A DNA stretch of 24,453 nucleotides from FEN-1219 sp037445815 (GCA_037445815.1 JBBIJV010000024.1:1-24453); one strand, 5' to 3'; positions 7,313-16,423 are shown, counted from the stretch's first letter. The notes: generated from the sequence alone by a model not told the origin. Made by a program: numbers and translations.

Positions 7313-8467
7313 TCAGCCCTCGCCGGGCTCGAGCCGGCGCGCGAGCGCGTTGACGCGCAGTAGGGCATTCATATCACTCTTGCGGTACGCGTGCTCCATG
7401 GCCGCGAACAGGTGCGATTGCTCGAGCTCGAGGCGCTCGGGGTGCTGCTCGAGCAGGGCCACGTAATGCTCGAAGACGCGGTCGGCCTCGGGCTCCGTGC
7501 GGCGCGCAACGGCGTAGCGCACGACGGCGTGCAGCGCGTAGCGGGCGCGAAGCGGTTGCTGCACCAAGTGCCACCGCTCGAGCTCCGCGAGCGCCGGGCC
7601 GAGCCGCGCCACGCCCGCGAGCTTGGCGAGCGACACGGCGTCCACGTGGTCGCCTTCGATGTGGGCAAGCACGGCGAGGGCGCGCCGCGCCTCGCCGCTC
7701 AAGCGGCGCCAGGCCCACTCGACGAGCAGCGCGATCTCCGGCAAGTCGTCCTCGTGCTCGAGCGCGCGTACGCGCGCCACGCCCATGTCGTGCAGGAACT
7801 CGCCGAGCTCCTTCGCGCTCGCGGCGCCCGACGCCACGATGCTGTCGGCGATGTCGAGCGCGAGCGGATTCCAACGCAAGATGCGCGTCAGCGACGCCAC
7901 CCGCGGGAACGGGTTGCGCTGCGACGTGACGAGCGGCGCAACCACGGGAAAGATCAGCACGCCGGACAGTAGGCAGCGGCGCGCCGTGATCACGAACGTG
8001 GCGTTCGTACCCGCGAGCGCCTCGAACAAGCGCGTGACGGCGCCGTCGTCTTCGTGGTTGTCGAGGACGATGAGCCGCTGCGGCCCGCGCGTCAGGAGCT
8101 CGCGGAGCCGTTCGACGCGGCCCTCGCCGCGCCCGGTGCCGAAGCGCAGCGCCAGCATCTCGCTCAGCGTGTAGAAGCCCCAGGCGCCGCTGCGGAACCA
8201 GTCGATACGGCCGCCGAACGTCGCGCGCAGGCGGTGACCGAGCGCTGCGGCCAGCATCGATTTGCCGCTGCCGCCGGGGCCGACGAGCGCGAGGCGCGTG
8301 GGGTGCGCGGCCACGATCGTGCGCGCGAGCGTCGCCAGCTCGGCGCTGCGTCCTTTCATGCCCCGGGGGCGCGGAGGGAATATCGAATCGGGGCGCGACG
8401 TCTTGCGAGGGGTCGCCTGGCTCAATGCTTCGGCCGCTCCGGTCGGTTCGCCGTTCTTGCGGCGCAT
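7313..8467 (-). CDS. Compact STAND-type (NB-ARC-like) ATPase
   Basis: The 384-residue protein has Walker A GPGGSGKS at 63-70, Walker B RLIVLDN at 131-137, the sensor strand TFVITARR at 157-164, and WNPLALDIA at 199-207, equivalent to the NB-ARC GLPLA motif. After it comes a winged-helix-like region (LSGEARRALAVLAHI to about 320) with RYALHAVVRYAVARR, the pattern seen in AfsR/STAND regulators. The end, LELEQSHLFAAMEHAYRKSD, looks like the first helix of a TPR-type sensor, but the protein stops about 25 residues later. There is no DNA-binding, TIR, protease or nuclease domain. It should bind and hydrolyse ATP as a switch; the effector is probably another protein. ATG 8467 has only a weak ribosome site. 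Met37 (8359), just before the conserved part, is an alternative start. Confidence 0.8.
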   Translation of the reverse strand: MRRKNGEPTGAAEALSQATPRKTSRPDSIFPPRPRGMKGRSAELATLARTIVAAHPTRLALVGPGGSGKSMLAAALGHRLRATFGGRIDWFRSGAWGFYTLSEMLALRFGTGRGEGRVERLRELLTRGPQRLIVLDNHEDDGAVTRLFEALAGTNATFVITARRCLLSGVLIFPVVAPLVTSQRNPFPRVASLTRILRWNPLALDIADSIVASGAASAKELGEFLHDMGVARVRALEHEDDLPEIALLVEWAWRRLSGEARRALAVLAHIEGDHVDAVSLAKLAGVARLGPALAELERWHLVQQPLRARYALHAVVRYAVARRTEPEADRVFEHYVALLEQHPERLELEQSHLFAAMEHAYRKSDMNALLRVNALARRLEPGEG

Positions 8468-8541
8468 CCTACCGGGTCCGCGCGCAGCCGTGTCGGCCGA
8501 TTTTCGGACTCGTTGGGCGCAAGGATCCGGCGGCGCCCCCT

Positions 8542-8570
8542 TTGATCCGCGCGCCGAGTTCGTCTAGGGT
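8542..8570 (+). promoter_or_regulatory. Possible sigma70 promoter of the iorAB-like operon
   Basis: TTGATC (8542-8547) and TAGGGT (8565-8570) are spaced by 17 bp. The -35 matches four of six positions. The -10 keeps the three most conserved (T, A and final T). The predicted start near 8577 leaves a leader of about 34 nt with the GGGAGGG ribosome site. Confidence 0.4.
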
Positions 8571-8610
8571 CACTCTTCTCAAGAGGAACCGCTCGACGGG
8601 AGGGTTGTCG

Positions 8611-9111
8611 ATGGCTGTGGTTTCGCTGCGCGTCAACGGCGCGACTCACGAGGTGGATGTCGATCCCGCGACTCCTCTTCTATACGTGCTGCGCAATGAC
8701 CTGAACCTGCGCGGCCCCCGGTTCGGCTGCGGTCTCGCGCAGTGCGGCGCGTGCACCGTGATCGTGGACGGCGTCGCCACGCGCTCGTGCATCATGCCGG
8801 CGTCTGCCGTGACCGGCGAGATCACGACGCTCGAAGGTCTCGCGAAGGACGGCACGCTGCACCCGCTCCAGCAGGCGTGGATCGACGAGCAAGTGCCGCA
8901 ATGCGGCTACTGCCAGAACGGCCAGATCATGACCGCGAAGGCGCTGCTCGACCGCAACCCGAATCCGACGGACGCCGAGATCCGGCAGGGCATGGAAGGC
9001 GTGCTGTGCCGCTGCATGACCTACTACCGCATCCAGGCGGCGATCAAGCGCGTCGTGCGCGGCACGGCCACGGCGGCCCAGCCAACCGCAGCCGAGGAGA
9101 TCGCCGGATGA
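8611..9111 (+). CDS. [2Fe-2S] subunit of a molybdenum hydroxylase (IorA-like)
   Basis: The 166-residue protein has the two-cluster layout of xanthine oxidase-family small subunits. A plant-ferredoxin-type site is formed by Cys40, Cys45, Cys48 (CGLAQCGACTV) and Cys60. The helical domain site is Cys98, Cys101 (QCGYCQNGQIM), Cys133 and Cys135 (LCRCMTYYRI). The two clusters relay electrons away from the molybdenum centre in the partner. The length and the CRCMTYYRIQAAI ending fit the isoquinoline 1-oxidoreductase alpha/aldehyde dehydrogenase type. The frame is open further upstream, but ATG 8611 is preceded by GGGAGGG (8598-8604) at 6 nt and the domain begins at once. It overlaps the next gene by ATGA, so both are translated together. 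It has no signal peptide and probably leaves the cell folded with its Tat-bearing partner. Confidence 0.93.
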   Translation: MAVVSLRVNGATHEVDVDPATPLLYVLRNDLNLRGPRFGCGLAQCGACTVIVDGVATRSCIMPASAVTGEITTLEGLAKDGTLHPLQQAWIDEQVPQCGYCQNGQIMTAKALLDRNPNPTDAEIRQGMEGVLCRCMTYYRIQAAIKRVVRGTATAAQPTAAEEIAG

Positions 9112-11477
9112 CCACGAAGCTTCGATTTCCGAAAGCGATCGAGGACGCCTTCCGCGGGCTCGACGCGCCGCTCTCGCGCCGCAGCTTCCTTCGCTCCTCG
9201 GGGGCGCTCGTCGTGACGTTGAGCCTCGATGCCGTTCCGGGCGGCCGCGCGCTCGCGCAAGCCGCCGGTGCCGGTCCGTATCCGGATCCCGATTTCCGGC
9301 AGCTCGACACTTGGATCGTGATTCACCCGGACAACACCGCTACGTTCTTCGTCGGCAAGACCGACGGCGGCCAGGGCACGGGCACGGCGTTCCGGCAAAT
9401 GATGTGCGACGAGCTGGACATCGCGTACGGCAAGGCGCGCGTCGTCATGGGCAGCACGGACGTCACGCCGGACCAGGGCGGCTCGGGCGGCTCCGACGCC
9501 ATCGAGCGCGACGGCTGGCCGATGCGCCGCGTCGCGGCCGAAGCGCGCCGCGTGCTGCTCGAGCTCGGCTCCGAGCGCCTCGGCACGCCCGCGGCGCAGC
9601 TCGTTGCGAAAGACGGCACGATTTTCGTCGCGGCGGATCCGTCGAAATCGGTGACGTACGCCGAGCTCGTGGGCGGCAAGCGCTTCGACGTCGCGCTCAC
9701 GGGGCGCAACGTCGATGCGACGACGGGCGCGGCGGCCGTGAAGCCCGTCCAAGATTTGCGCGTCGTCGGGCAATCGATTCCGCGGTACGACATCCCGGGC
9801 AAGGTCGACGGGTCGTTGACCTGGGCCGTGGACGTGAAGGTGCCCGGCATGCTGCATGCGCGCAACGTGCGGCCGCCCGTGGCGGGCGCGACGCTGCGCA
9901 GCATCGACGAGTCGTCCGTCGCGAACCTGCCGGGATTCGTGCGCGTCGTGCGCAACGGCAACTACGTGGCCGTCGTCTGCGAGCGCGAAGAGCAGGCGAT
10001 CGCCGCCGCGCGGCAGCTCAAAGCCGAGTGGGCGCCGCCCGCGCAGGCGCCGTTTCCGCCGTCGACGGAGCTGTTCGACTACATCCGAAGCGCCACGCCG
10101 ACCTCGAGTAGCGAGCCGCGCGTCACCGGCAACCCCGACGCGGCGCTCGCGGGCGCGGCGCGCGTCATCGAGGCCGAGTACGAGGTGCCGTTCCAGGGCC
10201 ACACGGCGATCGGGCCGGCGCACGCGCTGGCCGATCCGTCCGACGGGCAGATGACGATCTACTCGAACGACATGAAGTCGTACGGCTTGCGTAACGGCGT
10301 CGCGCAGTTCTTGAACCTACCGCGCGATCGCGTGCGCGTGGTCTACATGGACGGGCCCCAAGTCTACGGCCGCACGGCCGCCGACGACGTCGGCTTCGAG
10401 GCTGCGTTCCTCGCGCACGAGCTCGGGCGGCCGGTCCGCGTGCAATGGATGCGCAACGAGGAAACGGCCTGGGATACGAAGGGGCCGCCGTACGTGTTCA
10501 AGCTGCGCGGCGGGCTCGACGCGCAGGGCAACTTGACGGCGCTCGAGTATGACGCGCGCGCGATCGACTTCAACCACGTGGGTTACAACGAGCCCGACAC
10601 GGTGTTGATCGCTCAGCTCATGGGCCGGCGGCGCGAGCGGCCGGCGCCCGGCAGCGCCGAGACGCCTTCGATCAAGTATGGCATCCCGAATCAGCGGCTG
10701 GCGGCGCACGTCGTAGCGTTGCCGATGGTCTGGGAGACGCCGCTTCGAACCGGCAACCTGCGGGATCCGAACGGCCCGCAGGTGACGTTTGCGTTCGAAG
10801 GCTTCATCGACGAGCTCGCGGCGGCCGCGCGCAAGGACCCCGCGCAGTTCCGGCTCGACTTGATCGAGGCCGGCGCCGAGGACAACGTGTTTCGCAAGGC
10901 TCGCTCGCTCGCCGTCGTGCGCGCCGCGCTCGACAAGTACGGCTGGGATTCTCGGCCGTCGCCGAAGCCGCGTAGCTCGAGCCCGATCGTCACGGGCCGC
11001 GGCATCGCGTACACGTACCGCAGCAACACCGTCGTCGCCGTGATCGCCGAGGTGGAGGTGAATCGCGAGACCGGCCGCATTTGGGTGAAACGCTTCGTCT
11101 GCGCGCACGACTGCGGCCTCGCCATCAACCCGATGGGTCTCCATCACACGATCGAGTGCGGAATGCTGCACGGCTTGAGCCGCGCGCTCTGGGAAGAGGT
11201 GCAGTTCGACGCCGAGAAGGTCACGAGCGTCGATTGGGCGACGCACCCGAGCCTGCGGCATTCGGATACGCCGGAGACGATCGACGTCGTGCTCGTCAAC
11301 GGCGACCCGAATCCGAATCGCCCGGACTTGCCGCACTACGGAGCCGGCGAGACGAGCCACAAGCCCGTCATTGCGGCCGTGGCGAACGCCGTCTACGACG
11401 CAACCGGTGTCCGGCTGCGTCGCGCGCCGTTTCGCAAGGAGCGCGTGCTCGAGGCGCTGCGCGCCGCGTCGTCTTGA
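9108..11477 (+). CDS. Tat-exported molybdopterin subunit of a xanthine dehydrogenase-family hydroxylase (IorB-like)
   Basis: The 789-residue protein begins with a Tat signal: SRRSFLRSSG at 23-32, a hydrophobic stretch, and a likely cleavage after ALAQA near residue 52. The body is an Ald_Xan_dh_C-type molybdopterin-binding fold. GKTDGGQGTGTAFRQMMCDE and DQGGSGGSDAIERDGWPMRR lie early, YGRTAADDVGFEAAFLAHEL in the middle, and RVAEVE-like strands plus HDCGLAINP late. Glu748 in YGAGETSHKP corresponds to the family's catalytic glutamate. The enzyme should hydroxylate an aromatic heterocycle or aldehyde with water and pass electrons to the [2Fe-2S] subunit; the substrate is unknown. Many relatives have a third, cytochrome c subunit, and none is adjacent here. 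The longer open frame back to 8742 is out-of-frame reading of the first gene. The ATG overlaps that gene's TGA. Confidence 0.92.
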   Translation: MTTKLRFPKAIEDAFRGLDAPLSRRSFLRSSGALVVTLSLDAVPGGRALAQAAGAGPYPDPDFRQLDTWIVIHPDNTATFFVGKTDGGQGTGTAFRQMMCDELDIAYGKARVVMGSTDVTPDQGGSGGSDAIERDGWPMRRVAAEARRVLLELGSERLGTPAAQLVAKDGTIFVAADPSKSVTYAELVGGKRFDVALTGRNVDATTGAAAVKPVQDLRVVGQSIPRYDIPGKVDGSLTWAVDVKVPGMLHARNVRPPVAGATLRSIDESSVANLPGFVRVVRNGNYVAVVCEREEQAIAAARQLKAEWAPPAQAPFPPSTELFDYIRSATPTSSSEPRVTGNPDAALAGAARVIEAEYEVPFQGHTAIGPAHALADPSDGQMTIYSNDMKSYGLRNGVAQFLNLPRDRVRVVYMDGPQVYGRTAADDVGFEAAFLAHELGRPVRVQWMRNEETAWDTKGPPYVFKLRGGLDAQGNLTALEYDARAIDFNHVGYNEPDTVLIAQLMGRRRERPAPGSAETPSIKYGIPNQRLAAHVVALPMVWETPLRTGNLRDPNGPQVTFAFEGFIDELAAAARKDPAQFRLDLIEAGAEDNVFRKARSLAVVRAALDKYGWDSRPSPKPRSSSPIVTGRGIAYTYRSNTVVAVIAEVEVNRETGRIWVKRFVCAHDCGLAINPMGLHHTIECGMLHGLSRALWEEVQFDAEKVTSVDWATHPSLRHSDTPETIDVVLVNGDPNPNRPDLPHYGAGETSHKPVIAAVANAVYDATGVRLRRAPFRKERVLEALRAASS

Positions 11478-11514
11478 GCCGCGCCGGCGCAGGTTACGGC
11501 GCAGCGCCCCGAAG

Positions 11515-11973
11515 CTACCAGCAGGTATCGAGCGGCGCTGTTCCCGATCTCCCGCGCGTACCTCGGTTGTCCAGGGTCAGGTTGCCGCAAAGCGTGTCCG
11601 CCACTTGTGCGCCCTGAGGGGTTGCGACGAGCGAGAAGGTGGAGGCCGTCGTGGCCGCGGAGGCCGTGATCAGGTACCAGCCTTGCTCCGTGGGGACGCC
11701 CGCACCGCCTACCGTCGTCGCGATGTCGCAGCTCGCGTGGTTGTAGGCGTTGTAGCGCGTGAAGCAGCGCTCGAGCCGCTGCGCGGTGTCGAGCAGCGCC
11801 GCCTTGCCCTCCGCACGGCGCGTCTTCTGGATCTGCGCCTGATAGCCGGGATAGGCGATCGCCACGAGGATCCCGACGATCACCACCACGACCATCAGCT
11901 CGATCAGCGTGATGCCGCGCATCCCGTGCCGAGCGCCGCGCCCGGCGGCTTGCCATGCTGCCAGTCTGCTCAT
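11515..11973 (-). CDS. pilE: Type IV minor pilin PilE
   Basis: This is the last gene of the minor-pilin operon, 152 residues. The leader is basic and ends in Gly20, followed by ITLIELMVVVVIVGILVAIA, so prepilin peptidase should cut before Ile21 and methylate it. Glu25 is mature position 5. The first mature residue is Ile, not the usual Phe. The rest matches PilE minor pilins: YPGYQAQIQKTRRAEGKAALL, LERC near 70, and four cysteines (70, 82, 129, 151) that could form two disulfides in the globular head, ending DTCW. It starts just after the pilY1 stop at 11988. Of two in-frame ATGs, 11973 lies 9 nt after GGAG (11983-11986) and 11979 only 3 nt, so I chose 11973. It helps prime pilus assembly together with PilV, W, X and Y1. 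Confidence 0.92.
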   Translation of the reverse strand: MSRLAAWQAAGRGARHGMRGITLIELMVVVVIVGILVAIAYPGYQAQIQKTRRAEGKAALLDTAQRLERCFTRYNAYNHASCDIATTVGGAGVPTEQGWYLITASAATTASTFSLVATPQGAQVADTLCGNLTLDNRGTRGRSGTAPLDTCW

Positions 11974-11987
11974 CTTCATTTGCTCCG

Positions 11988-14900
11988 CTAGCGTAGTTGC
12001 CGCCACGAGCCGCGCGAGCGCTCGCCCGAGCCGGCTTCGCCCACGGTTTCGACGTTTCCGGACGTGCCGCTCGCGATCTTGATCTCGTCGCCATCACCGG
12101 TTTCGACGACGGCCGGCGTGTCGATGATGCCCTCGCGCGACTCGATCGCGCTCGGCGGCACCGTTACCGTGACGCCGCCGATGGAAACGGTCACCAAATC
12201 GTCGCTGTCGATGTCGCCGTCTTCGGTGATGTCGAGCGGCGGCTGCTCGAGGCGCTTGCCGCTGACGGCGTCGAGCTCCATGAGCCAGCTCGTGCCGCCG
12301 AACTCGCAGGGATTCGGCGACGGAATCAGCGTCGGGAAGATCACGCGGCTGTTGCGCAGGATCGGCAGCGACACGACGCGCTCGCCCTGTGCCGTGGCAG
12401 GGGAGGGAGGTATCAGGTCGAGGTACCAGCCGCGCTTCGTGTTGTAGTCCACGGTGTTGTTCGTGGTCACGCGGATGTTGAAGGCGCTGCCCGTGGGCTG
12501 GCCTTCGTAGACGATGCTCTGCTGCGCGAGCACGGCCGCGCGGTTGGCCGAGGGATACGTGATCGCGCTCGGCGTCGCCTTGTCCCAAACGCCGTAGAAG
12601 GTCTGCACCTGCGGACTGCTGACGAGGTTGTCGCCCGTCTCGAAGAACTTGCCGGTGCCGAAGTAGATCATCATGCCGCCGTCGGGATGCCGCCCGATCT
12701 CGACGGGAGCCGTGATCGGCTGCGCCACGCCGGCTGCGTCGGTGGCCCTGAACAACGGCGTGTTCACGCCCGCCGATTTGAACGCAACGTCCCAAGTCGC
12801 GGGGTTGGTGCCGCTCACGTCGAACTTCCAGAGATTGCCGGCGAGGTCGCCTGCGTAGATCGAGTGGATCGTCCGCGTGCTGTCCGCGAGCAGCGAGGGC
12901 GTCGCGAGCCCGTTCGGCGTCGTCGAGTTGCCGACGCCCGTGTCGATCTTCTTGAGCAGCGCTCCGTCGGCCAATCGAACGATGTAGAGGACCGCCCGAT
13001 GGTTCGTGCTGTTGTAGCCGTTGCCGAACACGGCGACCCACGTGCCGTCGCGCATGCGCGCGACGGCCGGCTGGCCGATCGTGTAGCCCAGGTCCGCGTC
13101 CGTGAACTCCCACATGACGTCGGTCGCGGCAAAGGTGTGCGGGCGCGTCACGTCCAGCGCGAACACGGTCTTGCCGCCGGCGCCCGTACTGCCGAGCAAC
13201 ACGGTGGCCCACTGGTCCGTGCCGCCGCGGTTGATGTACGCATCGCCGATGCCGATCTGGCCGTCGACGAAATAGCGGTGCTTGTAGGCCGGGTCGGCGA
13301 GCTTGTTGAGCTCCGGAATCAGAGTGCTCGGCACGTACGCGAAGTGCTCCACGCCGGTCGACGCATCGAAGCCGTGCAGCATGCCGTCGTTCGCGCCCAC
13401 GTAGATCATAGGCTGGAGCGGCACGCCCGTGGTGGTGTTGATCTTGCTGCGGCGGAACGTCGTGTAAGTCGTTTTGCCGGGCGTGCCGGTGGGCAGCGCG
13501 TCGTAGCCGAAGTTCAGCGCGCCGACGAACTGCGGATCGGAGTTGATGATGTCGCCGAGCACGACCGAACGGTTGCGAAGCACGCCGCCGCCGTCTTGCT
13601 CCTGGGCCGGATCGCCGCGCAGCCACAGCACCCGCTCGTCGCCGAGCGTATCGGGGGTGCCGTCCGGACGCTGGTTGAGGGCCGTCTGGTGCGCGGTGCT
13701 CAAGTTGGCCCAGAGAAAGGCCGTTCCCGTTGCCGCACCGGGCACGGTGGCGTTGTTGGTGAAGAGCTTGCGGTTCGCCGGAGTCGGAATCAAATTCGCC
13801 GCGTCCCACTGCAGCGCGCCGAGCGTACCGTTCGACTGGAGGCGGTACGCGAGCAGCCTGCCCGTCCAGTCGTCGCTGCGGAACTGCGCCTGATAGATCA
13901 GCGTGCTCGTATCGAGCCGCGTCGTGTTCGTCGCGACGGCGGAAGCCGAGGCCGTTCTCGACAACACCAGGTCGAAGGCCTCTTTGAGCTGATCCTTGAG
14001 CGTCAGCGCGTTCGTGACGAGGAAGTAGTTGTCCGGCTGGCCGTCGTTGTCCGCATCCCATTCGGCCTGGACGTCGGGCAGATCGTTGTCGTTCGAGTCG
14101 ACGAAACCGCCCCATTTTGCCGCGTACCACAGCGGGTCGTTGAGGAGGATTGCTGCGCCGCCGCCCCCTGGGACGAACGTCAGTGTGCTGTCGAGCGGCA
14201 GCGCGGCGGCATCGTTCGGCCAGTCGAGGAAGTAGTTGACGTCGGAGCTCGCGGCCGTGTCACGGTCCCGCACGACCAAGTACGTGCCGTCGGCCGTGCT
14301 GCCGGAGACCACGTAGCCTATATGCTGAATGATGCTGCCGGCGGCGTAGTCGGACGTGACCCTGACGCTCACGGTGCCGCCGCTGACGCTATACTCATAC
14401 GTCGCGATGGCATCCATGTCGTGGTCAGCGCCCTGCTCGACGTCCTCGAAGTTCACGCGGAAGCGGCCTGACGTCGGCGTTAGCGATTCGACGTAGAAAT
14501 CGACGATCTGGTTCGTCGGCTGGTACTGGCCTTGCGCCGAGTTGATCCCGAAGCCTCCGCCTCCAACGGATTTCGCGAACGGAACCAACGTAATCGTATC
14601 GCCGCTGACGGGGATCTCGATCTTCGGTAGCGGCGACGCGAGCGCGACGGCGAAGGTCTGGATGTTCTGCGGGTTTGCCTGGGGGTTGACGTCGTTCGTC
14701 AAGCCGAAGTACGCGACGCTGGCCGCGTTGAAGCTGCCTTCCTTGGCCGGCGCCTCGGGTGCCAGGCCGCGAATGTTGCCGAAGCTGTTGACCGTTTTCG
14801 CCGTCGGCGCTCCGTCGTAAGTCGAGCCGGACTGCCCGATGAAGTACAAGCCCGAGCTGCCGATTTCGTTGCCCCAGATGGTGTTCCCGAGCGTGGATGC

Positions 14901-16358
14901 GTTGATGCCCGTCACGTCGCTGCTGAACCCGCCGAAGGCATTGCCCGGTACTTTGTCCGAGTCATAGGACGGGCTCGTGTCGCTGATGACGGTTTGGAAG
15001 GGCTTCGCGCAGCTCAAGGCCGCAGAGCTGTAGGGGTTCGTCGAGGCATTCCACGTCGCCAGGCTGAGCCCGATGGCCGTTTCCTCGAGGTTATTGGCGC
15101 CGCTGCTAAAGCTGTTCGTCGACGCTGTCTTGCCCGCAAAGTAGCGCACGGACTCGTACATCATCTCCGCGATCGGGTTGCCCCACATGGAGCAATTGCC
15201 CGCCGCGTCCGAGCTCGTCGCGATCCAGCCGCAGGCGTACTGGTAGTTGGGTGAGCCCGAGAAGCCCGTAATGCGTAGGCGATCGATCGTGTTGATGATG
15301 CCGGGTGGGTTCAAGATCTGAATCTGCCCGGTGGCCAGGTTGATCTCGTTCCTCAGCGACGCGACGGCCTTTCGCAAGACGCCGCCGTCGTGAGGCTTGC
15401 CGTACGAGCCCGTCAGAAGCCCGAATAGCATGGTCTCGCTCTCGCCGTAGTCCTGGAGCAAGCCCGTCGGCTTGGCCACCGAGCCGTAGGATCTGCAATT
15501 CGACGTGGCCGTATCGTAGGTGCCCGGCGCGCAGACGCGCACACGCACGACGTAGTCCGACGGAGTAACGGCGGCCGTCACTTCGCCGCCGGACGCATTA
15601 ATGCCGGTGACGATCAAGCCACCGGCGACCGGACGCTCTTTGCTGACCCAGTTCCATATCCGGACGTTCGACTGATTCTGTAACACCCTGAACATCGGCA
15701 GTGGGATGCCATTGATGGCGGGGTTCGGGTTCGTCGTTTGCACGGTGCCCGTTGCCGGCGTGGTATTGGCGAAGAGATGACGGGGCGTACCGCTACCCGA
15801 GGGCAGGTCGAGCGGCGTGTACTCGCGAATGTCGTAGCCGTCGACCGCGATGCTCGTGTATTCCTTGCCCCAGCTATGGGCGTCCTGCGGAATGAACGCG
15901 CGCTGGAGCACGGTGTCCGTCGCCGTGTCCGTCGAGCGTAGGCCGCCGTAAAGCACCTTCCGCATAGCGTCGATGCGGCTCATCGTCATGTAGTTGAGCC
16001 AGTCGCCGCTCCATTCGTTGGTGCCGGCGCATTTCTTGTTCGTCGCAGTGCTCGTCACGGTGAACAGGCCGCTGCCGTACGTGTAGCAGCGCGTGGAGTC
16101 AAAGTAGCCGTAGTAGTCGATCTCGTCGGGCTTGTAGCCGGTATCGATGTCGCCGTCGGCGTCCAAGTCCGACGCGTCGTTGTACGCCTCGTAGTACATG
16201 CGGTGGTCGCGCCCCATCACGAGCATGTTCAGCGGCGGAACCGCTCCCGGCAGGAAGAGCGGTACGTCCGCGATGTTGAGTGGGGCGGCGGTTGCGACCC
16301 CCATCGTCAAACCATAAAGGACACCGGCGGCGAGCGCGGCATTGCGTCCGTGTTTCAT
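11988..16358 (-). CDS. pilY1: Type IV pilus tip adhesin/assembly protein PilY1
   Basis: The 1456-residue protein has a signal peptide (1-24, ending ATAA). Its N-terminal domain opens APLNIADVPLFL and RDHRMYYEAYNDASDLDADG with an EF-hand-like acidic loop at 61-72. Another acidic repeat, DSNDNDLPDVQAEWDADNDG, precedes LKDQLKEAFDLVLSRTASASA. The C-terminal half (about 925-1370) is the Neisseria PilC-type beta-propeller: NRSVVLGDIINSDPQFVG, YVGANDGMLHGFDASTG, then GQPAVARMRDGTWVAVFGNG. A second acidic loop, DITEDGDIDSDD, lies near the end. In relatives PilY1 sits at the pilus tip, opposes PilT-driven retraction and binds calcium. There is no von Willebrand A domain with a DxSxS site at the N-terminus, unlike Pseudomonas aeruginosa PilY1. 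ATG 16358 has GAGG 8 nt upstream; an earlier in-frame ATG (16397) has none. Confidence 0.95.
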   Translation of the reverse strand: MKHGRNAALAAGVLYGLTMGVATAAPLNIADVPLFLPGAVPPLNMLVMGRDHRMYYEAYNDASDLDADGDIDTGYKPDEIDYYGYFDSTRCYTYGSGLFTVTSTATNKKCAGTNEWSGDWLNYMTMSRIDAMRKVLYGGLRSTDTATDTVLQRAFIPQDAHSWGKEYTSIAVDGYDIREYTPLDLPSGSGTPRHLFANTTPATGTVQTTNPNPAINGIPLPMFRVLQNQSNVRIWNWVSKERPVAGGLIVTGINASGGEVTAAVTPSDYVVRVRVCAPGTYDTATSNCRSYGSVAKPTGLLQDYGESETMLFGLLTGSYGKPHDGGVLRKAVASLRNEINLATGQIQILNPPGIINTIDRLRITGFSGSPNYQYACGWIATSSDAAGNCSMWGNPIAEMMYESVRYFAGKTASTNSFSSGANNLEETAIGLSLATWNASTNPYSSAALSCAKPFQTVISDTSPSYDSDKVPGNAFGGFSSDVTGINASTLGNTIWGNEIGSSGLYFIGQSGSTYDGAPTAKTVNSFGNIRGLAPEAPAKEGSFNAASVAYFGLTNDVNPQANPQNIQTFAVALASPLPKIEIPVSGDTITLVPFAKSVGGGGFGINSAQGQYQPTNQIVDFYVESLTPTSGRFRVNFEDVEQGADHDMDAIATYEYSVSGGTVSVRVTSDYAAGSIIQHIGYVVSGSTADGTYLVVRDRDTAASSDVNYFLDWPNDAAALPLDSTLTFVPGGGGAAILLNDPLWYAAKWGGFVDSNDNDLPDVQAEWDADNDGQPDNYFLVTNALTLKDQLKEAFDLVLSRTASASAVATNTTRLDTSTLIYQAQFRSDDWTGRLLAYRLQSNGTLGALQWDAANLIPTPANRKLFTNNATVPGAATGTAFLWANLSTAHQTALNQRPDGTPDTLGDERVLWLRGDPAQEQDGGGVLRNRSVVLGDIINSDPQFVGALNFGYDALPTGTPGKTTYTTFRRSKINTTTGVPLQPMIYVGANDGMLHGFDASTGVEHFAYVPSTLIPELNKLADPAYKHRYFVDGQIGIGDAYINRGGTDQWATVLLGSTGAGGKTVFALDVTRPHTFAATDVMWEFTDADLGYTIGQPAVARMRDGTWVAVFGNGYNSTNHRAVLYIVRLADGALLKKIDTGVGNSTTPNGLATPSLLADSTRTIHSIYAGDLAGNLWKFDVSGTNPATWDVAFKSAGVNTPLFRATDAAGVAQPITAPVEIGRHPDGGMMIYFGTGKFFETGDNLVSSPQVQTFYGVWDKATPSAITYPSANRAAVLAQQSIVYEGQPTGSAFNIRVTTNNTVDYNTKRGWYLDLIPPSPATAQGERVVSLPILRNSRVIFPTLIPSPNPCEFGGTSWLMELDAVSGKRLEQPPLDITEDGDIDSDDLVTVSIGGVTVTVPPSAIESREGIIDTPAVVETGDGDEIKIASGTSGNVETVGEAGSGERSRGSWRQLR

Positions 16359-16423
16359 CGCGAAGTCCTCGTCCTGAGTATTGCGTGTGCGTTCCATACG
16401 GTTGCGAAACGTGCCGGCTGAGG

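Noticed and set aside
8742..9107. Upstream extension of the molybdopterin subunit frame
   Set aside because: It is out-of-frame reading of the [2Fe-2S] gene. The real start is the ATGA overlap, followed at once by a Tat signal.
11478..11514. GC-rich palindrome (GCGCCGGCGC) between iorB and pilE as a terminator
   Set aside because: Short self-complementary stretch with no loop and no T tract on either strand.
11997..14471. Very long open frame (824 codons) on the plus strand, antisense to pilY1
   Set aside because: Arg/Val/Ala-rich with no family pattern. It mirrors the codon bias of pilY1, whose protein matches its family throughout.
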